Assembly (NCBI GenBank): GCA_020860645.1
Contig: JAJBTX010000032.1
Span: forward strand, 1 to 58,136
Source: Lachnospiraceae bacterium
GTDB taxonomy: Bacteria > Bacillota > Clostridia > Lachnospirales > Lachnospiraceae
Reading direction: 5' to 3'
DNA length: 58,136 nucleotides
Every line of letters starts with the position of its first letter. The stretch's first letter is position 1. Below, piece by piece: positions 37,201-45,654 of the stretch. The translations under genes and the position numbers were made by a program. The notes beneath the pieces were generated by a model. The model saw only the letters and a program-made list of their open reading frames with translations, did not search any database and was not told the origin of the DNA.

Positions 37201-40109
37201 TCCTTGGAAAAGCTGCCACCGGAGATATTCACGTCATAATATGTGCTCGTGAAATCTTCCGAATTGTCCATGCACCCGGTGAAATCGCCGCCGGTGATGG
37301 TGACTGTTCCGCCCCCGTAAGTATAGTTTCCATCACCATTTGGATCATAGGGGTGACCGAACAGCCTGCCGCCCTCGATCGTATTGACAAAAGTGCCGCC
37401 GGTGATGGTCATTATGCCCTCGTCCCCACCACCGCTTGAATATCCATTATTCAAAATAGCATAATTCTCGGCAGATAGTGTGAACGTACCGCCACTGATC
37501 GTCGCCACATTCCAGTTCAGGATAACTGCACCGGTCGAATTTGAGAAAGAACCTCCTGAAATGTCCAGAACGCCATAATCGTCATTCTTCACCACGTTCA
37601 TGCCGCCGCTGAAGGTTCCACCGGTGATGGTCAGATTCGCAGTCTGCGACCCATCGTGTATTATCTCACGATCATTAGAACGCTTACTCAGGCTTTCGCT
37701 TTCCCCAAGTGGGGAGCTATTATACCAACCGTTGTCAATCAGGCTTGAATTCCCAGTGCCGCCTGATCCGGTTGTCACGGTCGCTCCATCTGTGATCGTG
37801 ATAGTGCCCAAATTCTTGATGGTGTACCAGGAGTTACCACTTGCAGCCTCCTGGCTTCTGGTAAGCGTGCCGCCCTTGATCGTCACGACGCCGCCCGGAT
37901 AGTTCACAAGTGCGCCCCTTGCTTCTGTCACGTTGTCGATCTTGCCGCTTCCCGTGATGGTCAGCGTGCCATGGTTCGAGATTGTGTCACAATACGTAAC
38001 GATACTGTTATCATCTGACTTTACATCCTTACCATCATTCGTCAGCGTATATTTGCCCAGATCCAACGTGATCTTCTGCCCTGACTCGATCGTGATATTT
38101 CCCGTCACATTGGCCAGCAGCTTGATCGTGGTCGAGGTCGTGCCCGCAGCCTGGATGGCGTCGCTCAACGGCGTATAGTAGGTCGTCGTGCCGTTGCGCG
38201 TGATACTGGCGACAGCGCCCGACGCGGTCTGTACCGCCACCGAATAAGACTGGGTCCTCGTGTTATACGTCAGCTTATAGCCCGGATCGATGTAGGCGTC
38301 GACGTCCGTATTGTAGCTGCCACCGGTGATTTCAGTCGAGATCGTCCCCATGTCGCCGATGGAAAGTGCGGTCGCACCATCAGCGGTGTTTGTACTCGTA
38401 AACGTACCGCCGGTGATGGATATGTCAATCTTTTCCAGATCCGAAGACGCATTTTCTTGTGTATTTGCTTCTGAAACTGCCGTATACCCGGAGATTGTTC
38501 CTCCTGAAATACTCACAGCAACCGTATTTTTTGTGGTGTGCTGTGCGATCGCAATACCGGCTCCGACAGTCGTGGTTCCATTTCCATTCCCTTCACTGTC
38601 TAATGGAGAACCTTTACCAATAATCGTGCCGCCAGTGACATTCAGTTCACCGGAGCGAATCTCGACGCCGGTCGAGTTGCCGATAATCGTACCGCCGGAA
38701 ATATTCAAAGTGCCGATCTGCGGATGGTAAATACCCCACTCACCGGTGATTTCACCTCCGGAAATATTGATCTCCGTATAATAGGCGCCGCCGGCTCCGC
38801 CATTTCCGCTGATACCATAAGAAGCGCCGTTCAAAACCGCTTTTCCGCTCACGTTCAGTATCGTGGGGGTATCCGGATTCATCGTATCATTCCACGGGAC
38901 AACCGCCGCACCGTAGCCGGTAACATCCTCCGTGTTCAGGGCTGTTACAGTAACATTTCCGGACAAATTCACAGTTACCTGCGTAGTATTTCCTCTGACA
39001 GTAATGCCATAAAACCAATAATTATACGTCTCATAATTTATAGGCGCTGCTGTGATTGTACCGCCTGACGCATTTAAGGTTCCGCCTGATAAATATACTG
39101 CGTGACTGGAGGCAGTAGTTGCTGCTCCACTGGTGGATATCATTCCACCGGTGATGTTCACGATCCCATTATCCGACTTTATGCCATAGTAGCATCCGAC
39201 GACGTCACCATTAGACACCGTCAATGTGCCGTTCTTTTTATGAATTCCGGCATATGAGCCAGTAATTTTTCCACCGGAAACTTTTAACGCCCCGCTTTCC
39301 TGTATGATTCCATACTTTGCTTCTATGCTTCCGCCGGAAATGTCCACACTGCCGCTGACCAGATTGATTCCGCATGCAGTATCAGCAGAAGAATTCGTGT
39401 TCTGAATCGTTCCGCCTTTCACCATCAATGTACCGCCGTCCACAACGATGCCGGACGTTGTCGTCGTGACAATCGAACCGCCTGTCGCCTCAGTCCCCTC
39501 CGCAGCTACGCTCGCGCCGCTGTCCTGAATCGTCAGCGAACCGGTAACAGCCATGATATTGCTGTCGGTGAAATCTTCCACCTCACTGATCTTTTTCCCA
39601 TTTAAATCCAGCGTCACGGTTCCCGTAACACTCAGAGCGCTGCTCAGCACGTCATCGACTACCAGCTTCACCGTTGCGCCGGTTTTTTCCGCCGTGGTAA
39701 TCGCATCCTGCAGCGTCTTATACTCAGTTCCTCCAACAGAGGCGACCACCGTTTCCCCGTCTTCTGTGCCACCTTCCGCCAGTGCCGGAATCTCCGCTGA
39801 CGCCTCTGCAGTCCCGGACGCTTCCACTGTCACGGTCTCCTCCGAGGACGCCGGTTCCGCATCGGTCTCCACACCGGCTTCATCGGTTTTACCTTCCTCG
39901 CCCACCGTCTCCTCTTCGGTCGTCCCGGTCTCTTCCGCCGGAGTCTCTTCCTCTGACGATGCCGGGGTGGCCTCCTGGGTCTCCTCGCTCCCGGCCTCAG
40001 CCGTCTCCTCCGCCACGGTCGTGACGGGCGACGCTTCCTCCGCGGAGACCGGCAGCGAGCTGCCGCACAGCACAACCGCCATCAGTAAAGCAGCAACACG
40101 TCTTTTCAT
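34254..40109 (-). CDS. Giant secreted beta-helix repeat protein, probable adhesin
   Basis: A 1951-residue protein. Residues 1-24 are a signal peptide (MKRRVAALLMAVVLCGSSLP, then VSA). About 25-115 is a Thr/Glu/Ser-rich, very acidic linker. About 120-1320 is a long array of beta-helix-type turns with ISGGTF, ITGG, LTISGGS motifs (right-handed parallel beta-helix, pectate-lyase-like). About 1330-1930 holds at least four Ig-like repeats with DYTVGYRNNVNAGSY and VVITGxGNYxGTLTxYFTI motifs. There is no LPxTG, SLH, choline-binding or other visible anchor; the end is LDVLKSFAQKVTTSD. No catalytic residues are recognisable. It is likely a surface or matrix adhesin. The start has AGGAGGG at 10 bases. 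Its leader contains an intrinsic terminator (see separate entry). Confidence 0.75.
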   Translation of the reverse strand: MKRRVAALLMAVVLCGSSLPVSAEEASPVTTVAEETAEAGSEETQEATPASSEEETPAEETGTTEEETVGEEGKTDEAGVETDAEPASSEETVTVEASGTAEASAEIPALAEGGTEDGETVVASVGGTEYKTLQDAITTAEKTGATVKLVVDDVLSSALSVTGTVTLDLNGKKISEVEDFTDSNIMAVTGSLTIQDSGASVAAEGTEATGGSIVTTTTSGIVVDGGTLMVKGGTIQNTNSSADTACGINLVSGSVDISGGSIEAKYGIIQESGALKVSGGKITGSYAGIHKKNGTLTVSNGDVVGCYYGIKSDNGIVNITGGMISTSGAATTASSHAVYLSGGTLNASGGTITAAPINYETYNYWFYGITVRGNTTQVTVNLSGNVTVTALNTEDVTGYGAAVVPWNDTMNPDTPTILNVSGKAVLNGASYGISGNGGAGGAYYTEINISGGEITGEWGIYHPQIGTLNISGGTIIGNSTGVEIRSGELNVTGGTIIGKGSPLDSEGNGNGTTTVGAGIAIAQHTTKNTVAVSISGGTISGYTAVSEANTQENASSDLEKIDISITGGTFTSTNTADGATALSIGDMGTISTEITGGSYNTDVDAYIDPGYKLTYNTRTQSYSVAVQTASGAVASITRNGTTTYYTPLSDAIQAAGTTSTTIKLLANVTGNITIESGQKITLDLGKYTLTNDGKDVKSDDNSIVTYCDTISNHGTLTITGSGKIDNVTEARGALVNYPGGVVTIKGGTLTRSQEAASGNSWYTIKNLGTITITDGATVTTGSGGTGNSSLIDNGWYNSSPLGESESLSKRSNDREIIHDGSQTANLTITGGTFSGGMNVVKNDDYGVLDISGGSFSNSTGAVILNWNVATISGGTFTLSAENYAILNNGYSSGGGDEGIMTITGGTFVNTIEGGRLFGHPYDPNGDGNYTYGGGTVTITGGDFTGCMDNSEDFTSTYYDVNISGGSFSKEVPAAFCADGYAPVTSLDATTGKYTVTVDLDEGYVVRILDASGNNLNAYESLANAITAVGSGQTIELLADVATNITIASEKSFTLDLNGHSLIGSVTTGEGGVTTTYTLTNSGTLTIKNSGSEGAVETAITNNASASLTITNGTVTGAVTNASGATMTVKDGSFSGALTNNGTLTINDGSFTGTVTNASEATMTISDGSFTNSITNSGSLTISGGSVKNSSEAAVVNSGALVISGGVLSGKDSCIQIAGNNAPVQISGGTLTGSVIIAAGSEVTSITTNSGSTITGGYFNGKLYDTSNTNTNIAAMLKGSISFAEDGDLHFTDLPASQCRASGTAYASNILTVDGVTYCYTVIEAGEGLTATLKQDKDENPNYDVLTVSLPESDWSYTGSAIKPEPLIITEEGLALQKGTDYTLSYKNNVNVADSETATKKPTVVIRGVGNYSDLYQEIYFNIIRKDISTDVTSYVANVTASSGVLKKSAPTLTYNNRTLRVNTDYTLDYAFAVVDTGFKVTVTAYGKGNYNGKLKDTYYVFSARQNLATLYSNSNNENASISLAISGIESESYSYTGTAQKPVPVLTLTIKTGSSDSDTETLVPNKDYTVGYRNNVNAGSYANNGTKAPTIVITGKGCYSGSVTLYFTINQADLTATDATLYTYIKNPTAEITNVSKLTTTVKLNGKTLRRNTDYTVAFEDGDYSAHVVTITGKGNYSNTEEINVAYSVGRADLSTVTVSSIAAVTYDTTAQKPEPVLTDGGYTLVKGVDYTVGYRNNVNAGSYASNGTKAPTVVITGIGNYKGTLTKYFTIKPRTLSEENSDFTFTVSDVKEGRKLTTSALVVKYKNRVLRQNTTTTYQAVITDSNDLLNATEITATGQGNYTGSVTVNVHRYTTELSTLTVVVAPAYYTGSALTPDVVVYNRAGEKLEEGIHYEITYSNNIKVGWGTVTVKGCADSEYGGNAKTVRFTIGARSILDVLKSFAQKVTTSD
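34833..34922. repeat. Internal DNA repeat of the giant protein gene, copy 1
   Basis: About 88 bases encoding GTKAPTVVITGxGNYKG-type text and the preceding DYTVGYRNNVNAGSY segment. It differs from the copy at 35325-35411 at only about ten positions, so it could recombine with it and change the repeat number. Confidence 0.75.
35325..35411. repeat. Internal DNA repeat of the giant protein gene, copy 2
   Basis: Second near-identical copy of the Ig-like repeat segment; the differences from copy 1 are mostly at third codon positions. Confidence 0.75.
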
Positions 40110-40187
40110 CTTCTCGTTCCCTCCTGTCCTACTGTCGTGTCCGCTGTCCGCGGACCAGCTGATCGTGCGGATTTTCCCACAGCCTCG

Positions 40188-40219
40188 TAAAAAAAAAGGG
40201 GGAACGCTTAGCCCCCCCC
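40188..40219 (-). terminator. Terminator inside the leader of the giant protein gene
   Basis: On the minus strand a run of eight G can pair with CCCCC after a short loop, followed by nine T. It lies between the promoter and the start codon, so it would act on the gene's own transcript as an attenuator, or stop readthrough from the truncated ATPase gene. Confidence 0.65.
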
Positions 40220-40273
40220 TCACTGAAATCTGGTTCTTTTTTACAAGACCCGCACTATCAACTCTGTGCTATC

Positions 40274-40302
40274 AGCATAGCACAAACCGACTGTTCTGTC
40301 CA
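40274..40302 (-). promoter_or_regulatory. Promoter of the giant secreted protein gene
   Basis: TGGACA, a 17-base spacer and TATGCT on the minus strand. The -10 region lies in a TGTGCTAT/ATAGCACA inverted repeat. It would give a leader of about 155 bases. Confidence 0.5.
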
Positions 40303-40356
40303 GAATCTGTGAAAATTTTATGAACTTTTTTAATTTAGCTACAGCACATTTAGCTG

Positions 40357-41590
40357 CTATACCACTGCTTCTATCAGGGTCTTCTTTCCAAAATGAATCT
40401 CCTTTACCCCGATTTCTTTCTTTTTATTGAAATTAAAACTCAGCATATAGCCTTTATCTAAATGGTAATCGTCTGGATGTCAGAAACGCATTATAAAGTC
40501 TCGTCTCAAATATCCTGTTGGCTACCACCACTTTAAAATCTTCTACCTTGACAAAACCAAACATCAGAGCAATATCAACGACCGCATCGTCTGGATTATA
40601 AGAAATGGATTTGCCATTCATCAGCAGGGAATACAGCATTTGCCGAAGCTCCGGATAGCTGTCTATCTTATCCTGCAGGGATTCAAACAGAGTATTCTTT
40701 TCATTTAAAATCCTGCCGACGGCCTCTGTCACCCCACTTTCGGTCCATGCGGATGCGCGATCCGCAAAGCGCTCCGAACCGGCAATCTGTTCGTCTATCA
40801 GCTTACAGATTCTTGACACCAGAAAGGGGTATCCCGCGGTATACTCATAAATCCGCTCCGCAACTGCATCAACATCCATTCCTGTATGATAGTCTTTCTC
40901 ATATTCCTTCAGCATCCCCGCAATATCGTGAGGAGAAAAGCTCATGTCTACCAGATAATCTGCAGCGATGTTCCACGGACTGTTTGTCATGTGCTGCCCT
41001 TCCGGCACAAATTTTCGTTTCAGATTCTTTATATCATACACGCCGGCCAGTATAACCGATTGAAACGCAGGCTTTATCCGCCGCCGTATATAGTTACCGC
41101 GAAGCTGTGCCAGGAAATCCAGGAAAACCTGATTATTGGAAGCGGAATCCACTTCATCAATCATCAGAACAATCGGTTTTGCCGTTTGCCTGCACCAGTT
41201 GGAAAAGACCACAAACATATCAGCCATGCGGACGGATTCTTCCTCATTTGACGCCATACCGCGCAGACGTGTTTTCACATCTGTCGGCAGCTCCATATCC
41301 TCACAGACAAACAGAAGCTCCTTGCAGAACGCCCTCACAAAAGAGGACTCGCTGGCATAATCCGCCTCTCCAAGAAGTTGAAAGTCCAGATACACCACCG
41401 TATATTCCGCCTTCAGAAAGTCCATAAGCGCATACATCGTTGTCGTTTTTCCATACTGTCGGGCGCGATTGATTGTAAAATAGTCTCCTCTGTCCACCAT
41501 TTCCTTAATTGCGCACAGGCGTTCTGTAATATCCACCATATAGTGGATATCTGGTAGACAGACCGCCGTCACATTAAAAATTTTCGCCAT
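40357..41590 (-). pseudogene. AAA-type ATPase gene with deleted nuclease domain (broken copy)
   Basis: This is a paralogue of the gene at 1901-3511. It starts MAKIFNVTAVCLPDIHYMVD and keeps the P-loop NRARQYGKTTT, Walker B IVLMIDEVD and the GYPFLVSRIC segment. The open frame stops at 40454 (378 codons). Just after FLTS, the other copy has about 120 more codons that carry the PD-(D/E)xK nuclease; here they are missing. In another frame the tail resumes as DDYHLDKGYMLSFNFNKKKE and runs to a TAG at 40357, matching the paralogue's C-terminal YHLDKGYMLSFNFNKNKK. The simplest reading is an internal deletion of about 360 bases with a frameshift. The ATPase part may still be made. AGGAGGAAT precedes the ATG. 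Confidence 0.8.
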
Positions 41591-41652
41591 GGAATATTCC
41601 TCCTGTCACTCGTGGAATCGTCATCCATCACCTTTTCTCAGCCATATTTACT

Positions 41653-42393
41653 TTAATCGGAATCCGGAGCCTCGGGATTACGCGGCCAGTCCTCGATCCC
41701 GCCCTCCGTAATCGCACGGAACATCCGCTTCTTCGCTCCCGGGTGCTCCCGCTCGATCTGTGCAAGCAGCTTCTTTACGTAGGCGCGCTCCGTCCGGCCG
41801 TCGGCAGGGCAGGGATTTTCGATGGTCGGAATCTCATATTTCCGCACAAATCCGCGGATCCGGCTCTCCTCGACCAGCATAAAAGGCCGGATGACCTCCA
41901 TATTTCGGTCCTCGAAACGCGTCACAGGCGGGAAAGCATAGAATCGCCCCTGAAAGAGCAGCGACAGCAGCATCGTCTCCACGAAGTCGTCCCGGTGGTG
42001 CGCGTAGGCGATCTTATTGCAGCCAAGACGCTGCGCCTCCGTCACCAGCGCGCCCTTGCGCAGCTTCGCGCAGAGGGAGCAGGGATGCTTTTCCTTTCTC
42101 TCCCCGAAGACTATCTGTTCGATCTGTGTGGCTACGAGGGAAAGCTCCACGCCGAGCTCTTCACAAAAGCGCCGCAGGGCGGAAAAGTCCGTGCCCGGAT
42201 GGCCGAGATCGACGCAGATCCCGCGCAGTTCAAAAGACTTCGGATAAAACGCGGACAGCTTTTTCAGCGCATACAGAAGCGCCATACTGTCTTTTCCGCC
42301 GGAGACGCCGACCGCGATCCGGTCGCCCTCCTCTATCATCCCATATCGTTCCACCGCCTGGCGCACAAGGCTCAGCAGCTTTTGTATATCCAT
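41653..42393 (-). CDS. TtcA-like PP-loop tRNA sulfurtransferase family protein
   Basis: The 246-residue protein is a TtcA/TtuA-type ATP-pyrophosphatase: the PP-loop SGGKDS (residues 31-36), a Cys pair HPCSLC (C105, C108) and a third Cys in ENPCPADGR (C195), as in enzymes that hold a 4Fe-4S cluster and put sulfur into tRNA (s2C32 in TtcA). AHHRDDFVETMLLSLLFQGR is the family's second signature. The chosen ATG at 42393 follows GGAG by 9 bases. It lies between two ATPase/nuclease genes (41-base gap upstream, 62 downstream) and may be read from their promoter. Its tRNA substrate is inferred from the family. Confidence 0.85.
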   Translation of the reverse strand: MDIQKLLSLVRQAVERYGMIEEGDRIAVGVSGGKDSMALLYALKKLSAFYPKSFELRGICVDLGHPGTDFSALRRFCEELGVELSLVATQIEQIVFGERKEKHPCSLCAKLRKGALVTEAQRLGCNKIAYAHHRDDFVETMLLSLLFQGRFYAFPPVTRFEDRNMEVIRPFMLVEESRIRGFVRKYEIPTIENPCPADGRTERAYVKKLLAQIEREHPGAKKRMFRAITEGGIEDWPRNPEAPDSD

Positions 42394-42434
42394 TCCCGGC
42401 TTCTCCAGGCGGATGGCTTCACCAAATACATCCG

Positions 42435-44141
42435 TCAATCCTCTCTCACTTCTGTTTCCCGCTCCACAACGACTCTGCACGTACTCTTATAGAAAGCAAT
42501 ACCGTACTTCAGCAATGTCCTCATGCCGTCATGCTTCAGCTCCGCCGTGTATTCCCTCTCATCGATCTGCTTTAGTGCTTCCATACACTCTCTGTCGAGT
42601 CGACCGCCCTCCGCATACTTCACCTCGATGATGATTCCGATTTCTTCCTCTTCGATCGCAATTGCGATATCGTAATAGCCGTCGCCGGATTCACCGTTGG
42701 AGTCAACGCTCCAGCCGCCTTTAAAACCGAGGATTCCGAGAAGCATGCCGTGGTAAAAGCTCTCCTTGAACGCCTTCCTCACGGCCGTGTCCCTGATGCT
42801 GACCGTCTGCTTCATGAAGTCTGTCAGCTGTTTTTCCACCTCTTCCGCATCCCCGGCCTTCAACGCTTCACAGAAATCCGCCACGGCGACGCCATCCTCC
42901 CGGACAAGCTTCTTTTCAAACAGGCTCAGAACCGAATCCCGGAAAATGCTGCGCACCTCCGTGTTCGGAATCGTCAGACGCACGACATTCCCCGCAGGGG
43001 TTTCGCTCTGCGTCAGATACCCTGTGGCGTACAGAAGGCTCCACATATTTTCCACGCTGCTGTATATCGTATCATAGGTGAGCTGCTCCTCGATTTTCTT
43101 CTGGACAGTCTCCCCGGAGATCAGCCTTTCCATCTGGGTCTTTGTCACCCCGTCGCCCATCTGCTGTATGAAGCGACGGACTTCCTCGTTCCCGCTGGAG
43201 TTTGCCCAGTAGCTCCTGGGAACTTTATTGAGGTTTGTACGGAGCTGCTCGCACCAGTTGACAACATCCCACGGATTATACACAGAGACACGCCCGATTT
43301 TATAGCCGTCATACCATTCTTTCGTCACATCATAATACTCCGTAAGGCCATAGTAGGCCAGCATCTCTCTGACTTCTTCATCTGTGAAACCGAACTGCTC
43401 GTCGCATTCGGTTTCAAGGAGCGTGTACATTTTGGGATTGTTCAGCCCGGTAAAAATGCTCTCTTTGGATACGCGCAGGCAGCCCGTCAGGACGGCGAAC
43501 TCCAGAGCAGGGTTTGTCTTGAGCGCGGCATGAAAAATATTACGGATAACGCCAACCATATCCTTGTAGTATCCGTGCTGATTCGCTTTTGCGAGGGGAA
43601 CATCATATTCATCTATCAGAATAATTACTTTTTGCCCGTAATGCCTGTGCAAAAGCTCGGACAGGAACCTCAGGCTGCTGAATAATGTATCGTCAGCCAT
43701 CTCCCTGTCAAGGAGCAGCTCGAAATCCTGTTTCTCCTGCTTTGACAGGCTGTCGCTGTCAAGAAGGAAGCGGAATCTTCTGGCTTCCTCGTTTATCACT
43801 CTGGCGATCATCAGGCGACTCGTCTCAAAATTACCGGCATCTACATTTTTTAATGTAATCGATATCACAGGGTATCGCCCCATATATTGCTCGCACAGCG
43901 CTATTTCCCTGGAAATGACCAGTCCGTCAAACAGGCTTTTGTCCGTGCCGATCTCAAAGAAATATTTGAGCATGCTCATATTCATACTCTTTCCAAAGCG
44001 GCGCGGACGCGTGAAAAGATTTACCTCTCCCCAGTTACCTAAAAGCTCTTTTATCATAGACGACTTGTCTACATAGTAAAAATGATTCGTGCGTAATTTT
44101 GCGAAATCCTCTATGCCGATCGGCATTCTTTTCTTTTCCAA
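42435..44141 (-). CDS. AAA-ATPase-like protein (PF09820 type) with PD-(D/E)xK domain, second copy
   Basis: The 568-residue paralogue of 3495-5180 keeps its motifs: VNLFTRPRRFGKSMNMSM (P-loop), VIILIDEYDVPLAK (Walker B), GCLRVSKESIFTGLNNPKM, and the C-terminal YYDIAIAIEEEEIGIIIEVK nuclease-like signature. A TTG at 44141 with GGAGG at 7 bases is used as start: it aligns exactly with the MEMRRPPVGIESF start of the other copy, whereas the GTG at 44171 has no RBS. It has its own near-consensus promoter. The function is unknown. This copy is intact, whereas its former neighbour of the other ATPase type is broken. Confidence 0.8.
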   Translation of the reverse strand: MEKKRMPIGIEDFAKLRTNHFYYVDKSSMIKELLGNWGEVNLFTRPRRFGKSMNMSMLKYFFEIGTDKSLFDGLVISREIALCEQYMGRYPVISITLKNVDAGNFETSRLMIARVINEEARRFRFLLDSDSLSKQEKQDFELLLDREMADDTLFSSLRFLSELLHRHYGQKVIILIDEYDVPLAKANQHGYYKDMVGVIRNIFHAALKTNPALEFAVLTGCLRVSKESIFTGLNNPKMYTLLETECDEQFGFTDEEVREMLAYYGLTEYYDVTKEWYDGYKIGRVSVYNPWDVVNWCEQLRTNLNKVPRSYWANSSGNEEVRRFIQQMGDGVTKTQMERLISGETVQKKIEEQLTYDTIYSSVENMWSLLYATGYLTQSETPAGNVVRLTIPNTEVRSIFRDSVLSLFEKKLVREDGVAVADFCEALKAGDAEEVEKQLTDFMKQTVSIRDTAVRKAFKESFYHGMLLGILGFKGGWSVDSNGESGDGYYDIAIAIEEEEIGIIIEVKYAEGGRLDRECMEALKQIDEREYTAELKHDGMRTLLKYGIAFYKSTCRVVVERETEVRED

Positions 44142-44241
44142 ACCGCTCACCTCCACCTGATCACCCGGCACTTCATCACCCTTGCCGGAAGCCTCCGCCC
44201 TACAGTGCCTTCTTCATCCCTCCTGCTCCAAACCATATTTT

Positions 44242-44271
44242 ATTATACATGCTTTACGTTATATTCTGCAA
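44242..44271 (-). promoter_or_regulatory. Promoter of the second ATPase/nuclease set
   Basis: TTGCAG, an 18-base spacer and a perfect TATAAT on the minus strand, about 100 bases before the TTG start. Confidence 0.65.
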
Positions 44272-44297
44272 GATGGAAATAAGGCCGGAAAAAACCT

Positions 44298-44325
44298 TTC
44301 TGAACGCGCCAAACTGTGCTATACT
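44298..44325 (+). promoter_or_regulatory. Promoter of the inositol-phosphatase-family gene
   Basis: TTCTGA, a 16-base spacer and TATACT on the plus strand, 26 bases before the start codon. The -35 is weak. Confidence 0.45.
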
Positions 44326-44351
44326 GTTCCCGGAAACGAGGTGTAAAAAAT

Positions 44352-45152
44352 ATGAATCCATTATATGAACAGGTGATTGAGCTGGTGCACAGCGCCGACG
44401 AAATTATTTTTGATGAAAACCTGGTACATGCCGTCACGGTCAAGGGCGCCGCGGACTATGTGACGAAGGTGGACTTCGCCGTGCAGGAATTTCTGCGCGC
44501 GGGGCTTGCCATCCTGACGCCGGAGGTGAAACTGATCTCCGAGGAGCAGGAAAATAAAGATCTGGACCCCGCGGGATCCTACTGGATCCTCGACCCGATC
44601 GACGGCACGACAAACCTGATCCATGATTATCAGATGAGCGCGGTCTCGCTGGGACTCTATGAGAAGGGACAGATCACCTTCGGCGTAGTCTACAATCCGT
44701 TTATGAAAGAAACCTGGCACGCGGTTCGCGGCGAGGGCGCGTATCTGAACGGTCAGGAGATCCACGTCTCCCACCGCGCGGACTTCGAGACCAGCGTCAT
44801 TTCCTTCGGTGCGGCTCCCTATGATAAGGGACTGGCAGCTCAGCTCTTCCCGATCATGCGGCATGTCTTCGAGGCCTGCTCTGATTTCCGCCGCTGCGCC
44901 TCCTGCGCGCTCGACCTGTGCTATGTCGCGACGGGGCGCATTGACGCCTACTTTGAGCTGAATCTGAAGCCCTGGGATTATGCGGCCGGCTCGCTGATTC
45001 TGACGGAGGCGGGCGGAAAGATCGGCACCTTCCGCGGGAAGAAGCTCCCTTATCTGCAGAATACGGATCTCATCGCTGCCACGCCGGAAATTTATGACCG
45101 GCTCCGGGCGCTGATCTTTGAGATGCCGACCGACGAGCTGAAGCTGTCGTGA
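44352..45152 (+). CDS. Inositol monophosphatase family protein
   Basis: The 266-residue protein has the three metal-site motifs of the IMPase/FBPase/CysQ superfamily: LISEEQ (Glu ligand), WILDPIDGTTNLIHDY (Asp ligands) and PWDYAAGSLILTEAGG (third Asp). It hydrolyses a phosphomonoester such as inositol-1-phosphate, 3'-phosphoadenosine 5'-phosphate or a sugar phosphate; sequence does not choose among these. The ATG at 44352 follows GAGGTG; an earlier in-frame ATG (44316) lies before the RBS. It is one of only three plus-strand genes and is convergent with the thioredoxin gene. Confidence 0.9.
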   Translation: MNPLYEQVIELVHSADEIIFDENLVHAVTVKGAADYVTKVDFAVQEFLRAGLAILTPEVKLISEEQENKDLDPAGSYWILDPIDGTTNLIHDYQMSAVSLGLYEKGQITFGVVYNPFMKETWHAVRGEGAYLNGQEIHVSHRADFETSVISFGAAPYDKGLAAQLFPIMRHVFEACSDFRRCASCALDLCYVATGRIDAYFELNLKPWDYAAGSLILTEAGGKIGTFRGKKLPYLQNTDLIAATPEIYDRLRALIFEMPTDELKLS

Positions 45153-45215
45153 CAGATTCAGCAGGTGATTCCATATCCCACCCTGATGGTCTGGCAAAAA
45201 TCCGCCTTTTCGCAA

Positions 45216-45249
45216 ATACGGCTCCCATGGCATGCCATGAGAGCCGTAT
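45216..45249. terminator. Bidirectional hairpin between convergent genes
   Basis: ATACGGCTC and GAGCCGTAT flank an inner palindrome (ATGGCATGCCAT), giving a long perfect stem. The U-runs on both sides are short, so termination is probable but not certain. Confidence 0.55.
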
Positions 45250-45265
45250 CCTTTCTTCCGAAACG

Positions 45266-45577
45266 CTACATTTCCAGATGCTGCAGCACCGATTCCAGCG
45301 ACTGCAGGCCGTACATCGTCCCGAATACCTTTTCCCCGTTCATGATCAGCATCGTCGGCACCTGCCGGACGCCGAAACGCTCGGCAAGACGGGGTTCTTC
45401 GTCCACATTGACCTTACAGAACTTCACGTCGCAGGCCTCCTCGGCCGCCTCCATGAGAATCGGGTGCTGTGCCTTACAGGGGCCGCACCAGTCCGCGTAA
45501 AAATCGAGCAGTACCGGCATACCCGCCTCTGTCACTTCAGTCTGAAAATTGTCCCCGGTAACCTTTTTTAATTCCAC
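45266..45577 (-). CDS. trxA: Thioredoxin
   Basis: The 103-residue thioredoxin has the active site FYADWCGPCKAQ, the cis-Pro loop VRQVPTMLI and NGEKVFGTMYG. It reduces disulfides of target proteins in the cytosol. The GTG at 45577 is the preferred start, because AAAGGAG lies 8 bases before it; a GTG three codons earlier is too close to the RBS. It follows the C_GCAxxG_C_C gene after a 77-base gap and ends at the hairpin shared with the convergent phosphatase gene. Confidence 0.9.
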   Translation of the reverse strand: MELKKVTGDNFQTEVTEAGMPVLLDFYADWCGPCKAQHPILMEAAEEACDVKFCKVNVDEEPRLAERFGVRQVPTMLIMNGEKVFGTMYGLQSLESVLQHLEM

Positions 45578-45654
45578 CCGGCACACTCCTTTCTGAACTG
45601 CACAGTATCAGTGTTCCCGCGCGGCAATAGAAATAACCAGCCAGCTTTCACCAG

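Noticed and set aside
36219-37439. Plus-strand frame of 406 codons inside the giant secreted protein gene
   Set aside because: It is antisense to the beta-helix repeats, has no RBS, and its text mirrors the repeat pattern of the real gene.
40357-41590. Programmed frameshift as explanation for the split ATPase gene
   Set aside because: A frameshift alone would not explain the loss of about 120 codons relative to the paralogue, and no slippery heptamer or following stem is visible at the joint.
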